The position numbers and the translations under genes were made by a program. A stretch of DNA of 64,000 bases. Source: Kluyvera ascorbata_C. GTDB lineage: Bacteria > Pseudomonadota > Gammaproteobacteria > Enterobacterales > Enterobacteriaceae. Within the stretch, counting starts at the first letter, position 1, and the number at the start of each line of letters is the position of its first letter. The notes beneath the pieces were generated by a model, which was not told where the DNA came from, did no database searches, and was given only the letters and a program-made list of their open reading frames with translations. Where the stretch lies: assembly GCF_044197065.1 (NCBI RefSeq), contig NZ_JBIQOI010000003.1:62001-126000 (forward strand). Direction: 5' to 3'. This document shows positions 1-7,597 of the stretch, piece by piece.

Positions 1-41
1 GCATGCTGCCACTGCGGCGGACAGACGCCCGTCAGTTAGCG

Positions 42-149
42 TTATTTCCGGTTACGCCACCAGCTCAGAATTGCGCTGGTGATAATTCCCACCGCTATCG
101 GAGCTGCCAGATCGTGCCAGAAAAGCACGCCAAGTTCTGCGAGCGTCAT
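42..149 (-). CDS. ldrD: Ldr-family small toxic membrane peptide, copy 1
   Basis: This encodes a 35-residue peptide beginning MTLAELGVLFWHDLAAP and ending in WWRNRK. It matches the E. coli LdrD pattern: Phe-Trp-His-Asp-Leu-Ala-Ala-Pro in the first half, one hydrophobic segment, and a basic C-terminus. Ldr peptides are toxins of type I toxin-antitoxin modules; overproduction damages the inner membrane and condenses the nucleoid, and translation is blocked by the antisense RNA Rdl. This copy differs from copy 2 by one residue near the C-terminus (Ser instead of Asn before Trp-Trp). The start is the ATG at 147-149; the upstream in-frame extension is judged to be leader sequence. Its position next to dppF is that of LDR-D in K-12. 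Confidence 0.85.
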   Translation of the reverse strand: MTLAELGVLFWHDLAAPIAVGIITSAILSWWRNRK

Positions 150-162
150 GTAGCCGCCTTGG

Positions 163-191
163 TTGCAATAGCAACAGTTCGCGGCTATTCT
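163..191 (+). promoter_or_regulatory. Promoter of antisense RNA Rdl, copy 1
   Basis: A -35 element TTGCAA (163-168) and a -10 element TATTCT (186-191) are separated by 17 bp, pointing rightwards against the ldr transcript. Start of transcription is expected near 198. The same elements lie at the same place in unit 2. Confidence 0.6.
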
Positions 192-197
192 CTTGGT

Positions 198-266
198 GTT
201 GAGGCAAGTGAATGGCCCCCGTTATGTTGCTGGTTTATACCAAACAACGTGCGGGGGTTTTCTCTT
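198..266 (+). ncRNA. rdlD: Rdl antisense RNA, copy 1
   Basis: This is a predicted RNA of about 65-70 nt, antisense to the 5' leader of the ldr mRNA. It runs from the predicted start near 198 to a rho-independent terminator: a stem of CCCCCG...GTTG with CAAC...CGGGGG (216-257) followed by a T-rich run. Size and arrangement agree with Rdl RNAs of E. coli. The first 15-18 nt differ clearly from copy 2 whereas the terminator stem is the same. Confidence 0.7.
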
Positions 267-492
267 TCCAGCAACCGATGCCGCCGGGGATTAAGCCCCC
301 GCAACATTGCGCCTCACCGGGAGTCCCGGCTTGGCGACGATACTACTGCAATCCGCCCCGCAACTCGCCGTCGCCACCCCATTTTCAGAATAGCACCCGA
401 CCCGCACGTAGCCTGGCCGAGTGAAGCGACGCAGGGATGAGCTCCGAGCCGCCCCGGGGTCGGCGTAAACACCTCGCCCGGGTTACCAATAC

Positions 493-525
493 GAAAAAGG
501 CCGCAGGATTTTACCCCTGCGGCCC
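493..525 (-). terminator. Terminator-like hairpin at end of LDR unit 1
   Basis: Read on the minus strand, a GC-rich stem (GGGCCGCAGG / CCTGCGGCC) is followed by a T-run. It is the counterpart of the dppF terminator at the end of unit 2, so it appears to have been duplicated with the unit. Confidence 0.55.
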
Positions 526-575
526 GGTTCGGGCGCATGCTGCCACTGCGGCGGAAAGACGCCCGTCAGTTAGCG

Positions 576-683
576 TTATTTCCGGTTACGCCACCAGTTC
601 AGAATTGCGCTGGTGATAATTCCCACCGCTATCGGAGCTGCCAGATCGTGCCAGAAAAGCACGCCAAGTTCTGCGAGCGTCAT
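576..683 (-). CDS. ldrD: Ldr-family small toxic membrane peptide, copy 2
   Basis: This encodes a 35-residue peptide with the same Ldr signature as copy 1 and Asn at the position where copy 1 has Ser. There is one hydrophobic helix and a basic tail (RNRK). It is the toxin half of a type I module with the antisense RNA on the opposite strand starting near 732. The ATG at 681-683 gives the family's standard length; an in-frame reading upstream to 839 is part of the structured leader and is probably not protein. A likely ldr promoter lies on the minus strand around 870-900, but I could not fix it. Confidence 0.85.
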   Translation of the reverse strand: MTLAELGVLFWHDLAAPIAVGIITSAILNWWRNRK

Positions 684-696
684 GTAGCCGCCTTGG

Positions 697-725
697 TTGC
701 AATAGCAACAGTTCGCGGCTATCCT
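697..725 (+). promoter_or_regulatory. Promoter of antisense RNA Rdl, copy 2
   Basis: -35 TTGCAA (697-702), 17-bp spacer, -10 TATCCT (720-725). It is one base different from copy 1 in the -10 element. Transcription start is expected near 732. Confidence 0.6.
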
Positions 726-731
726 TTGTTT

Positions 732-799
732 GCGAGTCAAAGAATGGCCCCCGTTATGTTGCTGGTTTATACCAAACAACGTGCGGGGGTTTTCTCTTT
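732..799 (+). ncRNA. rdlD: Rdl antisense RNA, copy 2
   Basis: This is a predicted RNA of about 65 nt ending at a rho-independent terminator (stem arms at about 747-761 and 777-789, T-rich run to 799). It is complementary to the leader of ldr copy 2. Its 5' segment (732-744) differs from that of copy 1, so the two antitoxin RNAs may not be equivalent. Confidence 0.7.
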
Positions 800-1036
800 C
801 CAGCAACTTATGCCACCGGGGATCAAGCCCCCGCAACATTGCGCCTCACCGGGAGTCCCGGCTTGGCGACGATACTACTGCAATCCGCCCCGCAACTCGC
901 CGTCGCCACCCCATTTTCAGAATAGCGCCCGACCCGCACGTAGCCTGGCCGAGCGCAGCGACGCCGGGAATCGATGCAGAGATAAGCACCGAGCAGCCCC
1001 CGGGGGCGGCGTAAACGCCTTGCCCGGGCTACAAAT

Positions 1037-1070
1037 ACAAAAAAGCCGCAGGGTTTTATCTCTGCGGCTC
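1037..1070 (-). terminator. Rho-independent terminator of the dpp operon
   Basis: On the minus strand the stem AGCCGCAG / CTGCGGCT is followed by six or more T. It lies about 25 bp past the dppF stop codon and also forms the edge of LDR unit 2. Confidence 0.75.
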
Positions 1071-1094
1071 TGTTTATAGCTGATGAGTATCCGG

Positions 1095-2105
1095 TTACGC
1101 GGTTTTCTCTGGATTCTCATCCTGATCGACCGCGAAACACGCGACCAACTGACCGCCATACTCTTTCAGCTGCGGCTGCAGCTGCGTGCACTGGCCAAAG
1201 CGGCGGCGGCAGCGGGCGTTAAACGCACAGCCCGGTGGTGGATTCAGCGGGCTTGGCAGCTCACCGGTCAGTTTGATGCGCTCGCGGCGGTCGTCCGGAT
1301 TCAGACGCGGGGTCGCTGAGAGCAAAGCCTGGGTGTACGGGTGACGCGGGTTATTGAAGATCTGGTCCTTCGTTCCCTTCTCCACGCAGCGCCCCAGATA
1401 CATCACCATCACTTCATCGGCAATATGCTCTACGACCGACAGGTCGTGGGAGATAAAGACATAGGACAACCCCAGTTCCTGCTGCAAATCCATCATCAGG
1501 TTCAGCACCTGTGCACGAACGGATACGTCGAGCGCGGAGACCGGTTCATCGGCAATCACTACGTCCGGGTCAAGCATCAAACCACGGGCGATCGCAATAC
1601 GCTGACGCTGGCCACCGGAGAACATATGCGGATAGCGGTCGTAGTGCTCGGTTTTCAAGCCCACTTTCGCCATCATCGCCAACGCTTTTTCACGGCGTTG
1701 TTCTTTGCTGAGCGAGGTGTTAATCAACAGCGGTTCTTCCAGAATCTGCCCCACTTTTTTACGTGGGTTCAGCGAGCCATACGGGTTCTGGAACACAATC
1801 TGGATTTTCTGCCGACGCAGTTTCTGCGCGTGCGGGTCGTGCTTGAGCAGATCCTGCCCCTGATAGTAAAGCTCACCGCCGCTCGGCGTTTCAATCATCG
1901 TCAGCAGACGACCCAGCGTCGATTTACCGCAGCCGGATTCCCCGACGACCGCCAGCGTTTTGCCGCGTTCCAGGGTGAATGACACGCCGTCCAGCGCTTT
2001 CACCAGGCGTTCCGGGGCGAACATCCCCTTCTTCACCGGGTAGTGTTTTTTCAGGTCAATTGCCTGCAGCAGCGGCTGCTGCGAGGTGGCCTCGTGCGTA
2101 CTCAT
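1095..2105 (-). CDS. dppF: Dipeptide ABC transporter ATP-binding subunit DppF
   Basis: One of the two ATPases that power dipeptide and heme import through DppBC; it acts on the cytoplasmic face of the inner membrane. The 336-residue product has Walker A GESGCGKS (55-62), signature FSGGQ (162-166), Walker B with ADEP (182-188) and a switch His in the ISHDLS segment. The C-terminal extension with several Cys is typical of oligopeptide/dipeptide ATPases. It is nearly identical to E. coli DppF (334 aa). Its start overlaps the dppD stop by 4 bp, so the two are translationally coupled; it is the last gene of dppABCDF. Confidence 0.97.
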   Translation of the reverse strand: MSTHEATSQQPLLQAIDLKKHYPVKKGMFAPERLVKALDGVSFTLERGKTLAVVGESGCGKSTLGRLLTMIETPSGGELYYQGQDLLKHDPHAQKLRRQKIQIVFQNPYGSLNPRKKVGQILEEPLLINTSLSKEQRREKALAMMAKVGLKTEHYDRYPHMFSGGQRQRIAIARGLMLDPDVVIADEPVSALDVSVRAQVLNLMMDLQQELGLSYVFISHDLSVVEHIADEVMVMYLGRCVEKGTKDQIFNNPRHPYTQALLSATPRLNPDDRRERIKLTGELPSPLNPPPGCAFNARCRRRFGQCTQLQPQLKEYGGQLVACFAVDQDENPEKTA

Positions 2106-3085
2106 AGTGTGGGCCTCCCGGCATCATCGAGTGGGTAGTGACATTTCGACTGGCGAGCACCGTCAACGGTGTTCAGCTCAGGCTCTACGCTGCGACATTT
2201 ATCCGTCGCATACGGGCAACGCGGGTTCAGCAGACAGCCATTCGGACGGTCGTATTTGCCCGGTACCACACCCGGAAGCGATGCCAGGCGCGCTTTATCC
2301 TGCGCAAATTCCGGCAGCGCGCGCAGCAGCGCCTGGGTGTAAGGATGACGCGGGGCGCGGAAGATATCACCCGCAGCGCCTGTCTCCACAACCTGACCGG
2401 CGTACATCACGATGATTTTGTGCGCGGCTTCGGCCACCAGCGCCAGATCGTGAGTGATCAGGATCAGCGCCATGTTCTCTTTCTGCTGAAGCTCCAGCAG
2501 CAGCTCGATGATCTGCGCCTGAATGGTCACGTCCAGCGCGGTTGTCGGTTCATCGGCAATCAGCAGCTTCGGACGACAGGCAATCGCCATGGCGATCATC
2601 ACGCGCTGGCTCATCCCACCGGAGAGTTGGTGCGGATACACGTCGAGACGCGAGGCCGGGTCCGGAATACCCACCTGATTAAGCAGATCGATGGCACGCT
2701 GACGGCGCGTACTCTTATTACCGCCCTGGTGCACCTTGATGGCTTCCATAATCTGGAAGCCCACGGTGTAGCACGGGTTGAGGCTGGTCATCGGGTCCTG
2801 GAAGATCATCGCCACTTCGGCGCCCACCACGTTTCGACGCTCTTTCTCAGAGATACGCTTCAGATCTTGACCGTTGAACAGCAGGTTTTCGGCCATCACG
2901 CGGCCGGGATAATCAATCAGCCCCATAATCGCCAGCGAGCTAACGGATTTGCCCGAGCCGGATTCGCCAACGATGCCGACAACCTCACCCTGATTTACGC
3001 TGTAGCTCACGCGGTCTACGGCTTTAAACGGTGTGCCTTCGTCGCCGAAGTGCACCGATAATTTATCTACATTTAATAACGCCAT
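2102..3085 (-). CDS. dppD: Dipeptide ABC transporter ATP-binding subunit DppD
   Basis: This is the second ATPase of the dipeptide importer and works as a heterodimer with DppF. The 327-residue protein shows Walker A GESGSGKS (40-47), signature LSGGMSQ (154-160) and Walker B LLIADEP (174-180). The C-terminal part carries four Cys in a GCLLNPRC...KC...KC pattern, the oligopeptide-type extension proposed to hold an Fe-S cluster in this family. It lies 10 bp after dppC and overlaps dppF by 4 bp, in one operon. Length equals that of the E. coli protein. Confidence 0.97.
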   Translation of the reverse strand: MALLNVDKLSVHFGDEGTPFKAVDRVSYSVNQGEVVGIVGESGSGKSVSSLAIMGLIDYPGRVMAENLLFNGQDLKRISEKERRNVVGAEVAMIFQDPMTSLNPCYTVGFQIMEAIKVHQGGNKSTRRQRAIDLLNQVGIPDPASRLDVYPHQLSGGMSQRVMIAMAIACRPKLLIADEPTTALDVTIQAQIIELLLELQQKENMALILITHDLALVAEAAHKIIVMYAGQVVETGAAGDIFRAPRHPYTQALLRALPEFAQDKARLASLPGVVPGKYDRPNGCLLNPRCPYATDKCRSVEPELNTVDGARQSKCHYPLDDAGRPTL

Positions 3086-3095
3086 CTCGATCCCC

Positions 3096-3998
3096 TTACT
3101 GCTTCAGTTTGGGATCGAGCGCGTCACGCAGACCGTCACCCATCAGGTTAAACGCCAGTACCGTCAGCAGGATCGCCAGCCCTGGGAAGGTCACCACCCA
3201 CCAAGCGCTTTGTGCAAATTGCAGTACGTCAGAGAGCATGGTGCCCCACTCCGGCGTAGGCGGCTGTGCGCCCATCCCCAGGAAGCCGAGGGCAGCCATA
3301 TCGAGAATGGCGTTAGAGAAACCGAGCGAGGCCTGAACAATCAGCGGCGCAAGGCAGTTTGGGAAAATATTGACGAACATCTGACGCATCGCCCCGGCAC
3401 CCACCACGCGAGACGCGGTCACGTAGTCGCGGTTAACCTCCACCAGCACGGCGGCGCGGGTTAAACGGACGTAGTGCGGTAAGGCGACAAAGGTCAGCGC
3501 CAGCGCGGCGTTACCAATAGATGGGCCGAAGATAGCCACCAGCACCAGCGCCAGCAGCAGGCTCGGCAGTGCCAGCATAATGTCGACGACGCGCATGATG
3601 ATGTTATCGACGAGGCCGCCGAAGTAGCCTGCAATTAGCCCCAACACCACACCCATAATCAACGACAGCACCACCACCAGACAGCCCACCAGCAGCGACA
3701 GACGCGCGCCGTACATCAGGCGGGACAGCACGTCGCGGCCCACGTCATCGGTACCAAACAGATGCGCCCACGTACCGCCTTCCTGCCACGCCGGTGGCGC
3801 AAGCAGCGTATCGCGGAATTGGTCTGCCGGGTTATACGGCGCGAGCCAGTTAGCGAAGATAGCGATAACCAATACGATAACCACGTAAACCAGGCCGACA
3901 ACCGCGCCCTTGTTACGCTTAAAATAGTGCCAGAATTCCTGGAATGGGGTCATTGGCACCGGTGCGGACACCGTTTTGTTTTCAGTTACTTGTGTCAT
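3096..3998 (-). CDS. dppC: Dipeptide ABC transporter permease DppC
   Basis: Inner-membrane permease of the dipeptide/heme importer, pairing with DppB. The 300-residue protein has an N-terminal cytoplasmic segment, a first membrane helix at about 30-50 (GAVVGLVYVVIVLVIAIF) and a five-helix binding-protein-dependent transport domain. The EAA loop around residues 200-220 (ASRVVGAGAMRQMF) contacts the ATPases. It sits 9 bp from dppB and 10 bp from dppD, and matches E. coli DppC in length and sequence. Confidence 0.97.
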   Translation of the reverse strand: MTQVTENKTVSAPVPMTPFQEFWHYFKRNKGAVVGLVYVVIVLVIAIFANWLAPYNPADQFRDTLLAPPAWQEGGTWAHLFGTDDVGRDVLSRLMYGARLSLLVGCLVVVLSLIMGVVLGLIAGYFGGLVDNIIMRVVDIMLALPSLLLALVLVAIFGPSIGNAALALTFVALPHYVRLTRAAVLVEVNRDYVTASRVVGAGAMRQMFVNIFPNCLAPLIVQASLGFSNAILDMAALGFLGMGAQPPTPEWGTMLSDVLQFAQSAWWVVTFPGLAILLTVLAFNLMGDGLRDALDPKLKQ

Positions 3999-4007
3999 GA
4001 TGGCCCC

Positions 4008-5027
4008 TTACTTCTTATGCCGAATACGCGGGTTCACCACGCCGTACAGCAGGTCAACCAGCAGGTTGACGAGAATAATCATCGTCGCCACCAGCAGCAC
4101 CCCACCCTGCACTACCGGATAGTCACGGCGTTGCAGCGCGTCAATCAGCCAGCGTCCGAGACCCGGCCAGGAGAAGATGGTTTCCGTCAGAATCGCACCC
4201 GCCAGCAGCGTCCCCACCTGCAGGCCGATAACGGTCACCACCGGCAGCATAGCGTTACGCAGGGCGTGAACGATGATCACGCGCATACGGGTTAACCCCT
4301 TGGCACGCGCGGTACGGATATAGTCTTCACCCAGCACTTCCAACATAGAGGAGCGGGTCATACGCACGATCACCGCCAGCGGAATAGTGCCGAGCACAAT
4401 CGCCGGCAACACCATGTGCGCCAGCGCATCGATAAAGTTGCCCGGGTCGCCCCAGATAGCGGTATCAATCAGCATAAAACCGGTTAGCGGGTTGGAGTCG
4501 TCAAGGAATACCATGTCGCTGACGCGTCCGGAGACCGGCGTCAGGTTCCAGTGCACCGACACCAGCATAATCAGCATCATGCCCCACCAGAAAATCGGCA
4601 TGGAGTAGCCGGTCAGCGCCAGGCCAACAGCAGTGTGATCGAAGATGGAACCGCGCTTAACGGCGGCTAGAACGCCCACCGGGATACCCACGGCGATGGC
4701 GAAAATCATGGCGCAGATACCGAGCTCCAGCGTCGCTTTAAAGCGCGGCACGAACTCGTCCCACACCGGGAGTCGGCTTTTCAATGAAATGCCTAAGTCA
4801 CCGTGCAGTACGCCCCAGATATAGTGGAGGTACTGTTGCCACATCGGCTTATCCAGGCCGAGTTCGGCCAGAAGCTGGGCATGGCGCTCAGGGGAAATAC
4901 CACGCTCGCCCGCCATAATCATCACCGGATCGCCGGGGATCATATGCACGAAGGCAAACGTGAGGAGGGTGATACCGATAAACGTCGGGATCACCAGACC
5001 CAATCGTTTGAGGATGAACTGCAACAT
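4008..5027 (-). CDS. dppB: Dipeptide ABC transporter permease DppB
   Basis: This is the first permease subunit of the importer. The 339-residue product opens with MLQFILKRLGLVIPTF, the typical first helix of the OppB/DppB family, followed by a large periplasmic loop and five further helices; the EAA-type motif (YIRTARAKGLTRMRV) is near residues 233-248. It is separated from dppA by 160 bp containing an inverted repeat, consistent with lower expression of the membrane and ATPase subunits than of DppA. Confidence 0.97.
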   Translation of the reverse strand: MLQFILKRLGLVIPTFIGITLLTFAFVHMIPGDPVMIMAGERGISPERHAQLLAELGLDKPMWQQYLHYIWGVLHGDLGISLKSRLPVWDEFVPRFKATLELGICAMIFAIAVGIPVGVLAAVKRGSIFDHTAVGLALTGYSMPIFWWGMMLIMLVSVHWNLTPVSGRVSDMVFLDDSNPLTGFMLIDTAIWGDPGNFIDALAHMVLPAIVLGTIPLAVIVRMTRSSMLEVLGEDYIRTARAKGLTRMRVIIVHALRNAMLPVVTVIGLQVGTLLAGAILTETIFSWPGLGRWLIDALQRRDYPVVQGGVLLVATMIILVNLLVDLLYGVVNPRIRHKK

Positions 5028-5112
5028 AACCCTGATTCTCTCTAATGACGGCCCGCCTGGTCACAGGTCGTCTGTATTGCTCACAAATCTGCCGCCAGTC
5101 TTAAACACAAGA

Positions 5113-5150
5113 GGCGCAGATACGGCGCAGCTTCCCACCCCAAGGGGGGC
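5113..5150 (-). promoter_or_regulatory. Intercistronic hairpin between dppA and dppB
   Basis: Read on the minus strand, the arms CTTCC...CCCCC and GGGG...GGGAAG pair around a short loop. Such intercistronic hairpins usually stabilise the upstream dppA message and reduce read-through to dppBCDF. There is no clear T-run, so it is not a strong terminator. Confidence 0.45.
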
Positions 5151-5187
5151 AGGAAGCGTTGCGCTGCCGGTTAAGGCATCGTCTTTA

Positions 5188-6795
5188 TTATTCGATAGAT
5201 ACGTTGTCGAAGTGGTGCTTGCCTAATGGATCAACCACATAGCCTTTGACTTCTTTACGCACTGGCTCGTATACGGTGGAGTGAGCGATGATCAGCGCTG
5301 GAGCCTGATCGTGCATCACCACCTGAGCCTGTTTGTACAGCTCAACGCGTTTGTTGTGGTCGTCGGTAGCACGTGCCGGTTGAATCAAGTCTTCAAACGG
5401 CTTGTAGCACCAGCGAGAGTAGTTGGAACCGTCTTTCGCCGCCGCGCAGCTGAACAGCGTCGCGAAGAAGTTATCCGGATCCCCATTGTCGCCGGTCCAG
5501 CCCATCATGACCGCCTGGTGCTCGCCTGCTTTCGCGCGCTTGAGGTATTCGCCCCACTCGTAGGTCACAATTTTGGCCTGTACGCCGATCTTCGCCCAGT
5601 CAGCCTGAATCATCTCGGCCATACGGCGAGCGTTCGGGTTGTACGGACGCTGTACCGGCATCGCCCACAGCTCAACGGTGAAGCCTTTATCCTGGCCCGC
5701 TTCTTTCAGCAGCGCCTTGGCTTTTTCCGGATCGTAGCTGTAGTCTTTGACGTCGTCGTTATAGCCCCACATGGTTGGCGGGATCAGGTTCTTAGCCGCA
5801 ACGCCAGCACCCTGATAAACGGCTTTGATGATCGCTTCTTTGTTCACCGCGTAGGTCAACGCCTGACGTACTTTCACGTCATCAAACGGTTTTTTCTCGG
5901 TGTTGAAGGAAAGGTAGCCGACGTTCAGGCCAGCCTGTTCCATCAAGTTGATGTTCTTGTCTTCTTTCATACGCGCGATGTCAGCCGGGTTCGGATACGG
6001 CATGACCTGGCACTCATTTTTCTGCAGCTTCGCATAACGCACAGAGGCGTCAGGCGTGATGGAGAAGACCAGACGATCGATCTGCGGCTTGGTGCCCCAG
6101 TAGCCCGGGAAGGCTTTGTACAGAATACGGGAATCTTTCTGGTACTGAACCAGCTGGAATGGACCGGTACCGATTGGATTCAGGTCAACTTTCTCCGGCG
6201 TGCCGGCCTTCAGCATGTTGTCAGCATATTCTTTTGACAGAATAGACGCGAAGTCCATCGCCAGGTCGGCCAGGAATGGCGCTTCTGGGCGAGTCAGCAC
6301 GAACTGAACGGTATGATCGTCGACTTTTTTCACTTCGCTAATCAGGTCTTGCAAGCCCATGCCTTCAAAGTATTCATAGCTACCGCCAGAGACTTTATGG
6401 TACGGGTTCTGTGCGTTTTTCTGACGGTCGAAGGAGAAGACGATGTCGTCGGCGTTCACGTCACGCGTTGGTTTGAAATCTTTATTGTCCTGCCACTTCA
6501 CGCCCTGACGCAGGTGGAAGGTATAGGTTTTGCCGTCCGGGCTGATGTCCCATTTCTCAGCCAGACCCGGAATCACTTCCGTGGTGCCGGTTTTGAATTC
6601 AACCAGACGGTTATAGATAGGTACGGAGCTGGCATCGTAGGTGGTACCAGACGTAAAGAGCTGTGGGTTAAAGCCTTCCGGCGAGCCTTCTGAACAATAA
6701 ACCAGGGTTTTGGCCTGTACGCTGGCTGCAACGGTCATGGCGACCAGGCTGAGACCCAGCTTCAGCATCCCTGACTTCTTCAAGGAAATACTCAT
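5188..6795 (-). CDS. dppA: Periplasmic dipeptide- and heme-binding protein DppA
   Basis: Soluble periplasmic binding protein that delivers dipeptides (and heme) to DppBCDF and takes part in peptide chemotaxis through Tap. The 535-residue precursor has a classical Sec signal peptide ending SVQA before KTLVYCSEG (cleavage after residue 28), then the SBP_bac_5 fold. It is almost identical to E. coli DppA in length and sequence. The start ATG (6793-6795) follows GGAG at 6803-6806. The C/A-rich leader immediately upstream resembles the GcvB small-RNA target of E. coli dppA. Confidence 0.97.
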   Translation of the reverse strand: MSISLKKSGMLKLGLSLVAMTVAASVQAKTLVYCSEGSPEGFNPQLFTSGTTYDASSVPIYNRLVEFKTGTTEVIPGLAEKWDISPDGKTYTFHLRQGVKWQDNKDFKPTRDVNADDIVFSFDRQKNAQNPYHKVSGGSYEYFEGMGLQDLISEVKKVDDHTVQFVLTRPEAPFLADLAMDFASILSKEYADNMLKAGTPEKVDLNPIGTGPFQLVQYQKDSRILYKAFPGYWGTKPQIDRLVFSITPDASVRYAKLQKNECQVMPYPNPADIARMKEDKNINLMEQAGLNVGYLSFNTEKKPFDDVKVRQALTYAVNKEAIIKAVYQGAGVAAKNLIPPTMWGYNDDVKDYSYDPEKAKALLKEAGQDKGFTVELWAMPVQRPYNPNARRMAEMIQADWAKIGVQAKIVTYEWGEYLKRAKAGEHQAVMMGWTGDNGDPDNFFATLFSCAAAKDGSNYSRWCYKPFEDLIQPARATDDHNKRVELYKQAQVVMHDQAPALIIAHSTVYEPVRKEVKGYVVDPLGKHHFDNVSIE

Positions 6796-6807
6796 TATTC
6801 TGCTCCA

Positions 6808-6827
6808 ATGTGATTATGTGTTGTTTT
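6808..6827 (-). promoter_or_regulatory. Candidate GcvB sRNA target site in dppA leader
   Basis: The minus-strand leader contains AAAACAACACATAATCACA just upstream of the Shine-Dalgarno sequence. GcvB represses dppA in enteric bacteria by pairing its G/U-rich R1 region with C/A-rich segments such as this one. The call rests on composition and position only. Confidence 0.5.
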
Positions 6828-7320
6828 ACCCTTTGCATTGGGTTACACCGCCTGACCTTATTTATTTTTGAACCGGCTGGGTCGATGCATTTAGAGGCGA
6901 GGGATTCCTTTCACTGGAACATCTGAGTTGCAGTGCGGATTCTCCATGAAATGCCCCTCATGCCCTACAATCTGTCAATAGAATGTGAAAACGTCAATAC
7001 AGTTATCCGGGATTTGTATTGAAGGTGAGAATGGATGGGCAAAGATTAAAAAAACCCCGAAGCACTATTTTCAGCAGAGAAATTTATGCTATGGGCAAGA
7101 AGGCAGAGTAATCCACTTAATAATTTGCAACATTCAGCGATTAACAATTAGCCGTTATGTGAAAAAATTATTTCGATATGATGATAATCTGAGCGATTAA
7201 TGCCGCGAACGTTAAAACGCACAGCGGAAAATGCTGAGCTTAGTCATAAGCAGCGAAAAAAAAGATTCGTCTATGCATACGAAAATACAATGGAATATGT
7301 CACAGAATTGTGAACAAGCA
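6828..7320. other. Non-coding dppA upstream region
   Basis: This is about 490 bp, AT-rich, with no believable gene. The dppA promoter must lie in it, most likely around 6960-7000 where the minus strand has TTGACG and TTGACA elements (about 6970-6995), but I cannot assign a convincing -10 box. A short plus-strand frame at 6985-7200 has no family resemblance and no good ribosome binding site. Confidence 0.5.
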
Positions 7321-7323
7321 GCA

Positions 7324-7392
7324 TCTAGCCCGGCAAAGCGAAGCACCGCCGGGAATTCCCCGGAGCCAACGTAAACACCTTGTCCCGTTACC
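7324..7392. repeat. REP-like (BIME) repeat
   Basis: This block has the REP pattern: a GC-rich inverted repeat (TAGCCCGGC...GCCGGGAA) followed by a block similar to CGTAAACACCTTGTCC. It lies between the proK terminator and the dppA upstream region. Confidence 0.55.
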
Positions 7393-7405
7393 AGACGCTA
7401 TAAAC

Positions 7406-7436
7406 GCAAAAAGCCTGCTTATTCAGCAGGCTTTCC
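7406..7436 (-). terminator. Terminator of proK
   Basis: On the minus strand, AAAGCCTGCT / AGCAGGCTTT forms a perfect stem with a short loop and a T-run, directly after the tRNA CCA end. Confidence 0.8.
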
Positions 7437-7440
7437 AATC

Positions 7441-7517
<77 letters not shown>

Positions 7518-7597
7518 TACGCTGCAGATCTTACTGCTGCGTTTTTGGGGCGTCAATCCCTTATTAAACCCATGCCTTTTGTTCGGTGAAGAACTCG

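Larger units (their letters stand above)
1..536. repeat. Long direct repeat (LDR) unit 1
   Basis: This is the first of two tandem units of about 534 bp; bases 3-413 align almost without gaps to 537-947. The length and content match the E. coli LDR elements (about 530 bp, toxin plus antisense RNA). It contains an Ldr peptide gene on the minus strand, an antisense RNA on the plus strand, REP-like GC-rich blocks, and a minus-strand terminator-like hairpin near 493-525. The last 120 bp diverge from unit 2. The window starts at the unit boundary, so another copy could lie to the left. Confidence 0.85.
537..1075. repeat. Long direct repeat (LDR) unit 2
   Basis: This is the second tandem unit, beginning with the same 20-base block found at the left edge of the window. 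Near-identity with unit 1 covers the ldr frame, the rdl terminator and about 150 bp beyond; differences are concentrated at the 5' end of rdl (726-741) and in the last 130 bp, which contain REP-like inverted repeats (about 940-1035). The unit ends in the dppF terminator. Confidence 0.85.

Noticed and set aside
3..440. 145- and 180-residue plus-strand frames in the LDR units
   Set aside because: They run through repeat and antisense-RNA sequence and are duplicated only because the LDR unit is; the real products are the Ldr peptides on the minus strand.
2138..3061. 307-residue open frame on the plus strand opposite dppD
   Set aside because: Shadow of dppD; composition is the complement of a high-GC coding strand, no start signal, no family.
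6985..7200. 71-residue frame upstream of dppA
   Set aside because: AT-rich regulatory region, no Shine-Dalgarno sequence, no family resemblance.
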